Of a stretch of 64,000 nucleotides of DNA, positions 43,017-51,906 are shown one piece after another. Numbering within the stretch: the first letter of the stretch is position 1; every line of letters starts with the position of its first letter. The notes under the pieces are model-generated. The model was not told the DNA's origin. It did no database searches and saw nothing but the letters and a program-made list of their open reading frames with translations. Source of the stretch: Cherax quadricarinatus (lineage: Eukaryota > Arthropoda > Malacostraca > Decapoda > Parastacidae); contig NC_091293.1 of NCBI RefSeq assembly GCF_038502225.1, positions 9,508,138-9,572,137 of the forward strand, given 5' to 3'. Both the position numbers and the translations under genes were made by a program.

Positions 43017-44139
43017 TTAGACTCTTGATAAAGAGTCTGACAACTTATTTTCTTTGCCGGCAATGTGTAATATTCTGAGAGAATAGGGTTGCATTCGTAG
43101 ACTCCATCTCATGAGCCTCCATTTCATGGCTTGGAGATATACTAGAGGGTTGTGGTCACTATAGACAATAATCACCTGCGAAGCCTGTCCCATGTAAACA
43201 TCGAAGTGCTCCAAAGCCAGTACCAGCGCGAGGGCTTCTTTTTCGATAGTAGAGTAAGCCCTCCGGTGCGGCTGGAACTTGGTAGAGAAGAGGGCTGCAA
43301 CTCCTCGTCCCCGTTTTGCAACAGTACTGCCTCAACCCCAGACTCACAAGCATCAACCTGTAATGAGAAAGGTTTGGAGAAGTCTGGAGACAAAAGAATG
43401 GGTGCAGTACACAATAATCTTTTTGCTTTATCAAAAGCACCTTGACAATCTGGGGTCCAATTAAAAGGAACTTTGTGACTGGTAAGAGAGGTAAGAGGCG
43501 CTACAATATCTGAAAAATTCTTACAGAATCTTCTGTAAAATCCTGTCATGCCTAGGAAACTTTAGCAAATTTAGGAGCAACTTTGCCACTACCTACTTCA
43601 TGGCCTAGAAAAGTAACAGTGGCCTGGCCAAAGGAAGACTTAGATAAATTAACAGTTAAATGGGAACTCTGAAGGGTCTCAAAGAGAGCGTTAAGTCTAA
43701 CTAGGTTTAAGTCTAACTAGGTGCTGATCCCAAGTATCAGACACCACTACGATATCATCCAGGTACGCTGACGTGCCTTCAAGTCCTTTAATAGCCTGAT
43801 GGATAAGTTTCTGGAATGAAGAGGGGGAGTTTTTCATTCTGAAGGGGGTAACTGTATATTGATAATGACCTCCAGGAATTACGAGGCAGAGATTTCCTTC
43901 GCCTTATCCGTCAAAGGTACCTGATAGTAACCTTTAAGGAGATCTAACTTTGACACAAAAGTAGCCTTACCCACAAAGTCTATTACGTCATCTAGACGAA
44001 GAAGAGGGTAAGCATCTGTGATTGTGACCTCATTCACCTTACGGTAGTCTGTACACATACGAAAACCTCCATCAGCTTTTTTGACAAGGATGCGCGGTGA
44101 AGCCCATGGACTAGAAGGATCCCAATGGAAATAAGTCAC
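43017..44139 (-). pseudogene. Gypsy element 1: RT and RNase H
   Basis: RT opens at SSPWASPRILVKKADGGFRMCTDYRKVNEVTI, with FVSKLDLLKGYYQVPLT (first Asp). The active site AYLDDIVVVSD is readable in another frame near 43755-43790. MTGFYRRFCKNFSDIVAPLTSLT (43549) begins the connection; RNase H has FSLQVDACESGVEAVL and TIVYSDHNPLVYL, ending HIAGKENKLSDSLSRV at 43017. Frameshifts near 43870, 43560 and 43250. Confidence 0.84.
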
Positions 44140-44262
44140 TCTGTCTGACTTTTTTGGGTTATCCTAGGTTCTCTACACATATGCTGCTATGTATGATAAT
44201 TCTATGTAACTGTATTTGTGTATACCTGAATAAACTTACTTACTTACTAAACTTACTGACTC
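44124..44262 (+). repeat. Second SINE-type insertion, 5'-truncated
   Basis: Starts like the tRNA-SINE body (CAATGGAAATAAGT) but then diverges, with CCTGAATAAACTTACTTACT and a CTTA-type tail at about 44235-44262. Probably a different SINE subfamily sharing the middle module. It interrupts the linker just upstream of RT. Confidence 0.65.
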
Positions 44263-44628
44263 CTCCACTAACCCATGCTCTAACAGAAATTCTACCTCCT
44301 GCTGAAGTAGCTTCTGATTTTCAGGATTAGCTCTGTAGGAAGAGAGTTTAATAGGTTTAGAGTTCCCCCACATCTACGTCATGATAACCTAACGTACATT
44401 TTTTCGGCACATCCGAAAAAATATCAGGGTTTGACTGTAGAAGCGCAGTTAAACTTGTTGCTTGAGTTTTAGATAGCCCCGCCATTAAAGGGCTAATTCC
44501 TTGAGGAGGACAGAGTGTGGAAGTTTGACATTAATTTCAGAAATAGAGTGCAATGAGTCAGAGTCGTCCTCAGAGGTAGAGGACAGAGTCATTACTGGGA
44601 CTTTATCTGGTGTATGAAAAGATTTTAA
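44263..44628 (-). pseudogene. Gypsy element 1: integrase-RT linker
   Basis: Degenerate coding between integrase and RT. Readable blocks include LLQSNPDIFSDVPKK, GYHDVDVG, YRANPENQKLLQQEVEFLLEHGLVEES, i.e. the stretch that normally precedes gypsy RT. This continuity argues that the IN-before-RT order is genuine and not a rearrangement. Confidence 0.75.
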
Positions 44629-45525
44629 TTAATCAATATGGTAAATTTTAGTTTTTGAGGTCTTATCGAGGGGAGATACCACATAATTTACATCAGATAA
44701 TTTACTTACAATTTGCATAGGTCCCGTAAATCTAGCTTTCAAGGTGTGGCCAGGTTTAGGTTTCTGTACCAACACCTTGTCTCCTGGATGGAAGGAGTGG
44801 AATTGTGCATTTCTGTAATACCTCTGTTTCAACTTATTTTGAGCTGCCTTTAGGTTAGCCTTGGCTAACTGACGTGCCACCTGCAACTTTGAAGACGGGT
44901 TGTAGAGTGTTGAGCTAACGACTTCTCCCATCCATCCTTTTTTGAGCACCCGAAGAGGACCTCGTACATTGTGCCCAAAGATCAGCTCAAACGGACTATA
45001 TCCGGTAGACTCCTGCGCAGTTTCTCTTATTGAAAACAACAACAAAGGTAGTGATTCATCCCAGTCTGTAGGAAAATGCATGCAAAAAGTTCTCATCATG
45101 GTTTTTAACGTCTGATGGAATCTTTCAAAGGCGCCTTGGGACTGAGGATGATAGGCAGTGGATAAGTTGTGGATTATCCCTAACCTAGTTAATGCTCCAC
45201 GGAATGCTTTGGCAGTGAAGTTAGTACCTTGATCACTTTGAATAGTTTTAGGAATGCCAAAACAAGAAATAAATCTGGTTAAAGCCTTGAGATTAGCTTT
45301 AGTATTAATACTGTGCATGGGAATTGCTTCAGGGTATCTAGTTACTCTATCCATAATGGTAATTAAGTACTGATTTCCAGACTTTGACTTGGGTAGTGGA
45401 CCTACACAATCTATAATTAATTCTGCAGAAGGTTCTCCATCAGCAGGTATAGGCTGAAGAGGTGCGGGTTTAATGGAATGTCCAAGTTTTCCTACTTGCT
45501 GACATTCTCGGCAACACCGGATATA
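44629..45525 (-). pseudogene. Gypsy element 1: integrase core and C-terminus
   Basis: CCRECQQVGKLGHS completes the HHCC finger, followed by LIIDCVGPLPKSKSGNQYLITIMD (Asp 1), IQSDQGTNFTAKAF (Asp 2) and YHPQSQGAFERFHQTLK (Glu). The C-terminal part reads HPGDKVLVQKPKPGHTLKARFTGPMQIVSKLSDVNYVV and ends KTKIYHID. One uninterrupted frame; the LINE insertion lies immediately upstream. Confidence 0.9.
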
Positions 45526-48500
45526 AGAACATAAGAACATAAGAACGAAGGAACACTGCAGAAGGCTTACTGGCCCATGCGAGGCAGGTCCAAGTCTCCT
45601 ACCGGCTTAAGCCAATGCACCCAACCTAGTCAGGTCAGGTCACATTGACTTAAGGGAGGAACACGGCAACCGACCTGGTAGCACAAGCTATCAGGTCTAA
45701 CTCACACCCACCCACATCCACTCATGTATTTATCCAACCTATTTTTAAAGCTACACAACGTTCTGGCCTCTATAACGGTACTTGGGAGTTTGTTCCACTC
45801 ATCCACAACTCTATTACCAAACCAGTACTTTCCTATATCCTTCCTGAATCTGAATTTTTCCAACTTAAAACCATTGCTGCGAGTCCTGTCTAGGCTAGAT
45901 ATTTTCAGCACACTATTTACATCCCCTTTATTTATTCCTGTCTTCCATTTATACACCTCAATCATATCCCCCCTAATTCTACGTCTTTCTAGAGAGTGCA
46001 GATTCAGGGCCCTTAGTCTATCCTCATAGGGAAGGTTTCTGATACATGGGATCAACTTTGTCATCCTCCTTTGTACATTTTCCAGAGAATTTATATCCAT
46101 TCTGTAATAAGGTGACCAAAACTGTGCAGCATAATCTAAATGAGGCCTAACCAAGGATGTATAGAGTTGAAGAACAACCTGAGGACTCCTATTATTTATG
46201 CTTCTTGATATGAAGCCAAGGATTCTATTAGCTTTATTGCGAACACTTATGCACTGTTGTCTTGGTTTCAGATTACTGCTAACCAGAACTCCTAAATCTT
46301 TTTCGCAATCCGTAATATTAAGATCTACATTATTTAGTTTATATGTGGCATGGTTATTGTCCTGTCCAACATTTAGAACTTTGCATTTGTCTATATTAAA
46401 CTGCATCTGCCACTTCTCCGACCACTGCATCAGTCTATTCAAATCTTCCTGGAGTGCTCGAATGTCCTCGTCAGAATGAATTCGACGGCCTATTTTGGTG
46501 TCATCGGCAAACTTGCCGATGTCGCTCTTTATGCCCTCATCTATGTCGTTTATGTAGATTGTGAACAGCAGGGGGCCCAACACTGACCCCTGTGGAACAC
46601 CGCTCGTGACACTTCCCCACTCTGATTTCTCCCCATTTATGCAAACTCTCTGCTGCCTATTTGTCAACCATGCCTCTATCCAGGAAAAAATTTCTCCTCC
46701 TATTCCATGTGCTTTAATTTTCCTCAATAGTCTCTGATGTGGGACCCTGTCAAAAGCCTTACTGAAGTCCATATACACAATATCATATTCATTACCATGA
46801 TCTACCTCCTCAAATACCTTAGTGAAAAAAGTTAATAAATTCGTAAGGCAGGAACGCCCCTTTGTAAAACCATGCTGAGATTCGTTGATTAATTTATGCT
46901 TTTCAAGGTGGCTACGAACTGCCTCGGCAATTATTGATTCCATAAATTTTCCCACTATGGAGGTTAGGCTTATTGGTCTATAGTTCGAAGCTAAGGACCT
47001 GTCACCTGTTTTGAAAATAGGTATCACATTTGCCATTTTCCACTTATCTGGCACCATGCCAGTTTGTAGTGATATGTTGAAAAGATTAGCCAAAGGTGTG
47101 CTAAGCTCCTCTTTACATTCCTTTAGAACCCTTGCATACAGTTCATCAGGGCCTGGGGATTTGTTAGGTTTTAATTTATCTATTTGCCTAAGGACCATGT
47201 CACTTGTGACCCTAATAGTACACAGTTTATTATCGTCCTGTTCTACATAATTTATCATTACTGGAATATCGCTGGTATCCTCCTGTGTAAAAACTGAGAG
47301 GAAGTATGTGTTAAAAATTCTACACATTTCCTTTTCACTGTCAGTGAGCTGACCCGAGGAACTTTTGAGTGGGCCTATCTTGTCCCTGATCTTACTTCTG
47401 TATACCTGAAAGAATCCTTTTGGGTTAGTCTTCGATTCTCTTGCAACTTTAACCTCATAATCTCTTTTTGCTTTTCTAATTCCCTTTTTTATTTCTCTCT
47501 TTAACTGAATATATCGATTTCTCAATTGCCCCTCTCCTCTTTTGATTTGCCTATATATGCCTCTCTTTTGACCAATCAGATATTTTAATCTATTGTTCAT
47601 CCATTTAGGATCATTTTTGTTTGATCTGATTTCCCTATTTGGAACATAATTTGACTGAGCAGCTAGAACTATGCCCTGGAAAGCATCATATCGGCAACCA
47701 TCACCACCTACCTGACCCTTAGTCAGGTCATTCCAGTTCAGCCCACCTAAGTAATTTTTCAGTCCTATGAAATCAGCCAAGCGAAAGTCAGGGACGGAGA
47801 CTTGATTGCCATTATTAGGGGAATTCCATGATATATTAAAACTGAGTGATTTGTGATCACTTTCCCCAAGCTCATCATTAACCTCAAGATTATTAATTAG
47901 TGTTTCCCTACTGGCAAGAACCAAGTCAAGGAGGTTATTTCCCCTAGTTGGCTCTGTCACAAACTGTTTTAAAAAACAATCCTGGATCGTATCAAGAAAG
48001 TCACCTGACTCTAAATTTCCTGTCAAATTGCTCCAGTCAATCTGTCTATAGTTGAAATCTCCCATTAGCACAACATTTTCGTATGTAGATGCCTTACGAA
48101 TTTCGTCCCATAGAAGTTTACTGCACTCCCTATCAAGATTTGGGGCCCTGTAAATCACACCCAAAATTAGTTTTTCTCGGCCCTCGAGAAGCTGTAACCA
48201 AACAGATTCAGTGGCTGACGCTTCTAATTTAATATCCTGTCTAACACAACAATTTAAATTGTCTCTGACATACATCGCTACTCCACCACCTTTCCTGTTG
48301 ACCCTGTCAGTGTGGAATAATTTATAGCCTTGTATGTGACATTCAGAGGGCATCTCTCTATCTTTCAGATTGAGCCAGGTCTCTGTTATAGCAATAATAT
48401 CTATGTCTCCTGCACTTGCAATTAATCTTAGCTCATCTATCTTATTTCTTACACTCCTGCTATTAGTATAGTAAACCTTAAGGGAGCTAGTCCCTTGCTG

Positions 48501-48620
48501 CCCTCTGCTGTCCCCCTTTGTTTGCTGACCTGATCTATTGTCTTTATTTATAACTTCATGCTGAATGCCTTTTATACATTTACTGTTTCCAACCCAAGTG
48601 TTGCAACCTGCTTGTTTCCC
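45523..48620 (-). mobile_element. CR1 family B, copy 2, nearly full-length ORF2
   Basis: 3.1-kb CR1 inserted between the integrase zinc finger and core of gypsy element 1. The 3' end shows the conserved CR1-B terminal module and TAAGAACA repeats (45523-45547). It lacks ORF1 and the first codons of ORF2. No target duplication is obvious, as usual for CR1. Confidence 0.9.
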
Positions 48621-48656
48621 ACACACACCCATACATCCTGCCTTAATTTTTGCCAA
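45702..48656 (-). CDS. CR1-B ORF2: AP endonuclease and reverse transcriptase, intact frame
   Basis: 984 codons without a stop; the first dozen (MAKIKAGCMGVCG) are gypsy sequence read by chance. Endonuclease: KVYYTNSRSVRNK, IITETWL equivalents (AITETWLN), VLMGDFNYRQIDW and ESDHKSL. RT: LKPNKSPGPDELYARV, NVIPIFKTGDRSLASNYRPISLTS, HGFTKGRSCLTNLL, YDIVYMDFSKAFDRVPHQ (Asp), SGVPQGSVLGPLLF, KFADDTKIG (Asp pair). C-terminal: VRPHLDYAAQFWSPYYRMD, LERRRIRGDMIEVYKWKTG, VVDEWNKLPS. All catalytic residues I know for the family are present. The best-preserved protein in the window. Confidence 0.92.
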   Translation of the reverse strand: MAKIKAGCMGVCGKQAGCNTWVGNSKCIKGIQHEVINKDNRSGQQTKGDSRGQQGTSSLKVYYTNSRSVRNKIDELRLIASAGDIDIIAITETWLNLKDREMPSECHIQGYKLFHTDRVNRKGGGVAMYVRDNLNCCVRQDIKLEASATESVWLQLLEGREKLILGVIYRAPNLDRECSKLLWDEIRKASTYENVVLMGDFNYRQIDWSNLTGNLESGDFLDTIQDCFLKQFVTEPTRGNNLLDLVLASRETLINNLEVNDELGESDHKSLSFNISWNSPNNGNQVSVPDFRLADFIGLKNYLGGLNWNDLTKGQVGGDGCRYDAFQGIVLAAQSNYVPNREIRSNKNDPKWMNNRLKYLIGQKRGIYRQIKRGEGQLRNRYIQLKREIKKGIRKAKRDYEVKVARESKTNPKGFFQVYRSKIRDKIGPLKSSSGQLTDSEKEMCRIFNTYFLSVFTQEDTSDIPVMINYVEQDDNKLCTIRVTSDMVLRQIDKLKPNKSPGPDELYARVLKECKEELSTPLANLFNISLQTGMVPDKWKMANVIPIFKTGDRSLASNYRPISLTSIVGKFMESIIAEAVRSHLEKHKLINESQHGFTKGRSCLTNLLTFFTKVFEEVDHGNEYDIVYMDFSKAFDRVPHQRLLRKIKAHGIGGEIFSWIEAWLTNRQQRVCINGEKSEWGSVTSGVPQGSVLGPLLFTIYINDIDEGIKSDIGKFADDTKIGRRIHSDEDIRALQEDLNRLMQWSEKWQMQFNIDKCKVLNVGQDNNHATYKLNNVDLNITDCEKDLGVLVSSNLKPRQQCISVRNKANRILGFISRSINNRSPQVVLQLYTSLVRPHLDYAAQFWSPYYRMDINSLENVQRRMTKLIPCIRNLPYEDRLRALNLHSLERRRIRGDMIEVYKWKTGINKGDVNSVLKISSLDRTRSNGFKLEKFRFRKDIGKYWFGNRVVDEWNKLPSTVIEARTLCSFKNRLDKYMSGCGWV

Positions 48657-49084
48657 TAAAATTCTTTTGTGATTCTACATAATGTTTTAGTAATTTCTAG
48701 GTGACCTCCTAATGAAGTATTATGAGCTATATTCAATATTTGAGGTCTAAACTTTGTTGGAATCACTAACCTGTCTGGCAGTTGCCGGCCCTCTATCTCC
48801 TTACCAGTCTCAGTGCAGATCAAATAGTCGTTTTTAAGTTTATACTTGACTGGATGATCCGAAAAGGATTTACCCATGGCTGTCTGAAAGGCGAAATTCA
48901 AAGAAGGGTCCTTTCGTTGTTCCTCCAGGAAGGACATTCCCTCGGGCATGGAAACAGCGATATCTGGCAATTCTGCAACCCTGGAATAGGAAGGCTTGAT
49001 CTGGGTCTGTTCACTTAATTTACGAGGCCCTGGCCAGTTTTCCTCGTAAAACAAACTGGCTATTCCAAGATCAGAGTCGTCCAA
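48622..49084 (-). pseudogene. Gypsy element 1: integrase zinc-finger region
   Basis: MDDSDLGIASLFYEENWPG... leads to LPDRLVIPTKFRPQILNIAHNTSLGGHLEITKTLCRITKEFYWQKLRQDVW, the His-containing half of the HHCC finger. The Cys half is on the other side of the CR1-B insertion at 45525. Upstream 49085-49151 contains a frame break. Confidence 0.85.
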
Positions 49085-49719
49085 GGATTTTCACCAGACA
49101 ACCCTTGGGATGTTGTCCGAGTTATGGCCAACACCGGAGAAGAATTAATCATTATGGGTTCAGGACATACACTAGCAGTGGTAATGTTATTACCCAGTAA
49201 TAACATAGCACATAAATTCTGTGCAAGGGGACAGACAATATTGCTCCTCCAAATGCTTCCAGCAAAACAGAGGATTGCAGGGAGGTGTTCTTGGAAAGGG
49301 GAAGTACTCCCTCTCTTATGAGTGAGCAATATGCTCCAGTATCTCTAAAAGTTCTGACTTCAGTTGTTTTTGAGTCTTCCTGATAGGAAATACGACTCTG
49401 AGAGTAATAAGGGGCCATCCCTTTCTCTACTTCTTTCAGGGACATGTTACTAGGGATATTATAGATTTTCCCAATAGGCTGGGGTTTGTGAGGGCAGTTG
49501 GGACGGATGTGATCTACTTTATTACAGAGGAAGCAGACGACAGGCTTGCCCTTAACTCCCTGCTGACGTTGCAACTGGTGTCGCTCTGGCTGGTGTTTCT
49601 CTGGATATTGTTGTCGAGTTGCACCATGTTGAGTGGTTTGTCTCTCACCAGGTGGACCATAAGTTGAGTAGTGTGGCTCACCACATGACTTAGTTGGCTG
49701 ATGTTAACGTTCTTCCTCC
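49085..49719 (-). pseudogene. Gypsy element 1: gag knuckle and protease
   Basis: 49152-49574: a CCHC knuckle CFLCNKVDHIRPNC near residue 14, then FRDTGAYCSLI with the aspartic-protease DTG, and LLEAFGG. A frame break lies near 49200. 49575-49719 is basic, Gln-rich gag sequence. The SINE at 49720 cuts the gag upstream of the knuckle. Confidence 0.83.
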
Positions 49720-50019
49720 GGTGGCCTGGTGGCTAAAACTCCCGCTTCACACACGGAGGGCCCGGGTTCGATTCCCGGCGGGTGGAAATTCCGACACGTT
49801 TCCTTACACCTATTGTCCTGTTCACCTAGCAGCAAATAGGTACCTGGGTGTTAGTCGACTGGTGTGGGTCGCATCCTGGGGGACAAGATTAAGGACCCCA
49901 ATGGAAATAAGTTAGACAGTCCTCGATGACGCACTGACTTTCTTGGGTTATCCTGGGTGGCTAACCCTCCGGGGTTAAAAATCCGAACGAAATCTTATCT
50001 TATCTTATCTTATCTTATC
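49720..50019 (+). repeat. tRNA-derived SINE, full length, inside gypsy gag
   Basis: 300 bp, B box at 49765-49775, CTTAT tail at about 49994-50019. Opposite orientation to the host element. It differs from the copy at 39343 by a few bases, including AAACTC for AAGCTC in the head. Confidence 0.92.
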
Positions 50020-51004
50020 CGGCTGGCACTTCAACCTCAAAGGTTGACGATATCTGCTCATGCCAGGCTGTTGAAAAGAGAGATGGGACCGCTCGGACAA
50101 GGAACAGTTAGTTTCAAAGGTATCAGCCAACCTGGCTACCTCCAAAGCAGTGGTTAAGTCACGTTCCTGCAGAAAGACTCTAACCTCTGGTCCCACAGAC
50201 TCCAGCAGGTTGTCAACCAGAATAAGCTGCACGAGATCATCGAAGATAGCAACACCACTTGTTTTATATCAGCTGGTAAAAGCTTTGGTCTGCTGTCGCA
50301 CAAAATCAACCAGGGATTGACAAAGCTGTCGTCTGCCTAATTTAAACAACTTTCTGTACTTAGCTGGGATACATGTATATGCTCCCAAAACTGTGGTCTT
50401 TACTACTTTATAATCTGAAAAATCAGTGTCATTTAACACTGACGTAAATTCCTGTGCCTTACCAAACAATGCTGTGTGAACCAACGACGCCCAATGCTGT
50501 TCTGGCCACCTCAAGGCTCAAGCCTGATTTTCGAAAGCTTCGAAAAATTGTTCTCGTTCGGCCTCATTGAAGCGGGGAACAAGCTGTACTGCTTTCTGTA
50601 AACTAAAGTCATTTACAACTTGCAAAAACTGCCTTCTTTCTTTTTCCCTATCAAACTCTTCCTTGGCAAACGTCCTCTGTTCCATAGTCCACTCAAGATT
50701 GATTTTCGCTTTCAGATAACCCTGTTGCACGAGACTGACGATTTTGCTCCGTTGATGTATCATTTTCCTCCTGGGAGAACATCGGGGTTTTATTCCTGGC
50801 TCCCGTAGAGGGAGGAGTCTGATGTGCCATCTCCTCTTCCCAAAGTTTGTTGGTGATCAATGGACGCAGTTGCGCAGCTGCGAGAGTGCATTCATAATCA
50901 ATGCCAATGGAATGAACAATTTTCCAACAACACTGTAAGGACAATTTAGGCAAGTTAAATAAAGTATATGCCGACACCAGACGTCTGACTCGTCTAGGTG
51001 GCAT
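50020..51004 (-). pseudogene. Gypsy element 1: gag
   Basis: Starts at ATG (51004) MPPRRVRRLVSAYTLFNL. Later frames read VNDFSLQKAVQLVPRFNEAEREQFFEAFE (50518-50763), WASLVHTALFGKAQEFTSVL and YKVVKTTVLGAYTCIPAKYRKLF (50269-50514), and VDNLLESVGPEVRVFLQERDLTTALEVARLAD (50005-50232). The Y..VK..VL.AY...P..YR..F block resembles the SCAN/capsid C-terminal fold known in Gmr1-like gag. At least three frame breaks. Confidence 0.78.
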
Positions 51005-51467
51005 ACCCCAATGTATAAGTTATTTGCTATGCACAGTATGATTGCAGAATATCCCAATGTAACATGTTATTTGCAGAATATGCTTTGTTATGCACAGTGA
51101 GACTATAGAATACTTGTACCCAAACATAACACGTTATTTGCAGGATACGCTTAGCTATGCACAATACAACTGCAGAATATGCACATATGCTTACAAGGTG
51201 GATACACAATAGCAAAGCTGATGCAAACACTTCACACAATATTGATCGTAGCGATGCGAGCATACCAAACAAGCTAGTAGCGAGCTGTTGAACGATCATA
51301 CAATAGCAAGGCTGACCATAGCAAGGCAATTGACACACAAAGTTTGTAAAGCATTGGCAAAGCTAATGCAATGTCAGACAGCAAGCTACACAATGTTGCT
51401 GCTTCCAGCATCACCCTAGGCTCAACCCATGCTCTAAGTTCAGCTTCAGCTCCCGGACAGGCCCCCA
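51005..51467 (-). other. Gypsy element 1 leader with tRNA-Pro primer binding site
   Basis: Minus strand next to the 5' LTR reads TGGGGGCCTGTCCGGGA (51451-51467), 15 of 17 matches to the complement of the tRNA-Pro 3' end as I know it. The remaining leader, about 430 bp, has no clear ORF and contains loosely repeated TATGCACAGTATGA-like words (51030-51190). Confidence 0.75.
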
Positions 51468-51901
51468 TATTACAACCCAGGAGTCCCAAAGGTCTGTTAT
51501 CCTGGATGTAAAGGGAGCAAAATAAACATAGCAGAAAAACTTTTAACTTGTATTATCCTTCATCAATTTAGAACAGAAGTATGTACACTATATACACTAT
51601 GTACAACAATAGGTATTGGTGCACTCCACGGTAAGCAAGGCAGAATAGAAGCCACTAGAGAGCAGACCGTGCTTCAACCAGCTCTAGAATGGGAATGACA
51701 AAGGCAGTCAGGTGAGTGGTACCCACAACACCTCTGCAATTGCCAAAACCATCTTCTCATTGGCTGGAACCTGGGTACTGGTTGAATGACAGGGCCCCAT
51801 CATCAATCCTTTGTACCTGGTTTGCTGGTTGAGGGAGATAGCCTTTAAATGAGGGTGTGTACATGTGCCAAATAAAGGTTATGTACTCTTTGCATGCCAC
51901 A
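51468..51901 (-). repeat. Gypsy element 1, 5' LTR
   Basis: 434 bp; same termini as 42256-42688. Directly followed on the plus-strand right by TGTGC (51902-51906). Confidence 0.93.
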
Positions 51902-51906
51902 TGTGC

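Larger units (their letters stand above)
42256..51901 (-). mobile_element. Ty3/gypsy element 1, Gmr1-like (IN before RT)
   Basis: 9.6 kb including nested CR1-B and two SINE insertions. LTRs 42256-42688 and 51468-51901; primer site complementary to tRNA-Pro at 51451-51467. Coding order on the minus strand: gag (51004-50020), knuckle and protease (49574-49152), integrase zinc finger (49084-48622), integrase core (45525-44629), RT (44139-43550), RNase H (43549-43017). Integrase ahead of RT is the copia order, but the domains are gypsy type; this combination is known from Gmr1-like elements. Flanks read TATGC and TGTGC, a 5-bp duplication with one mismatch. Confidence 0.87.
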
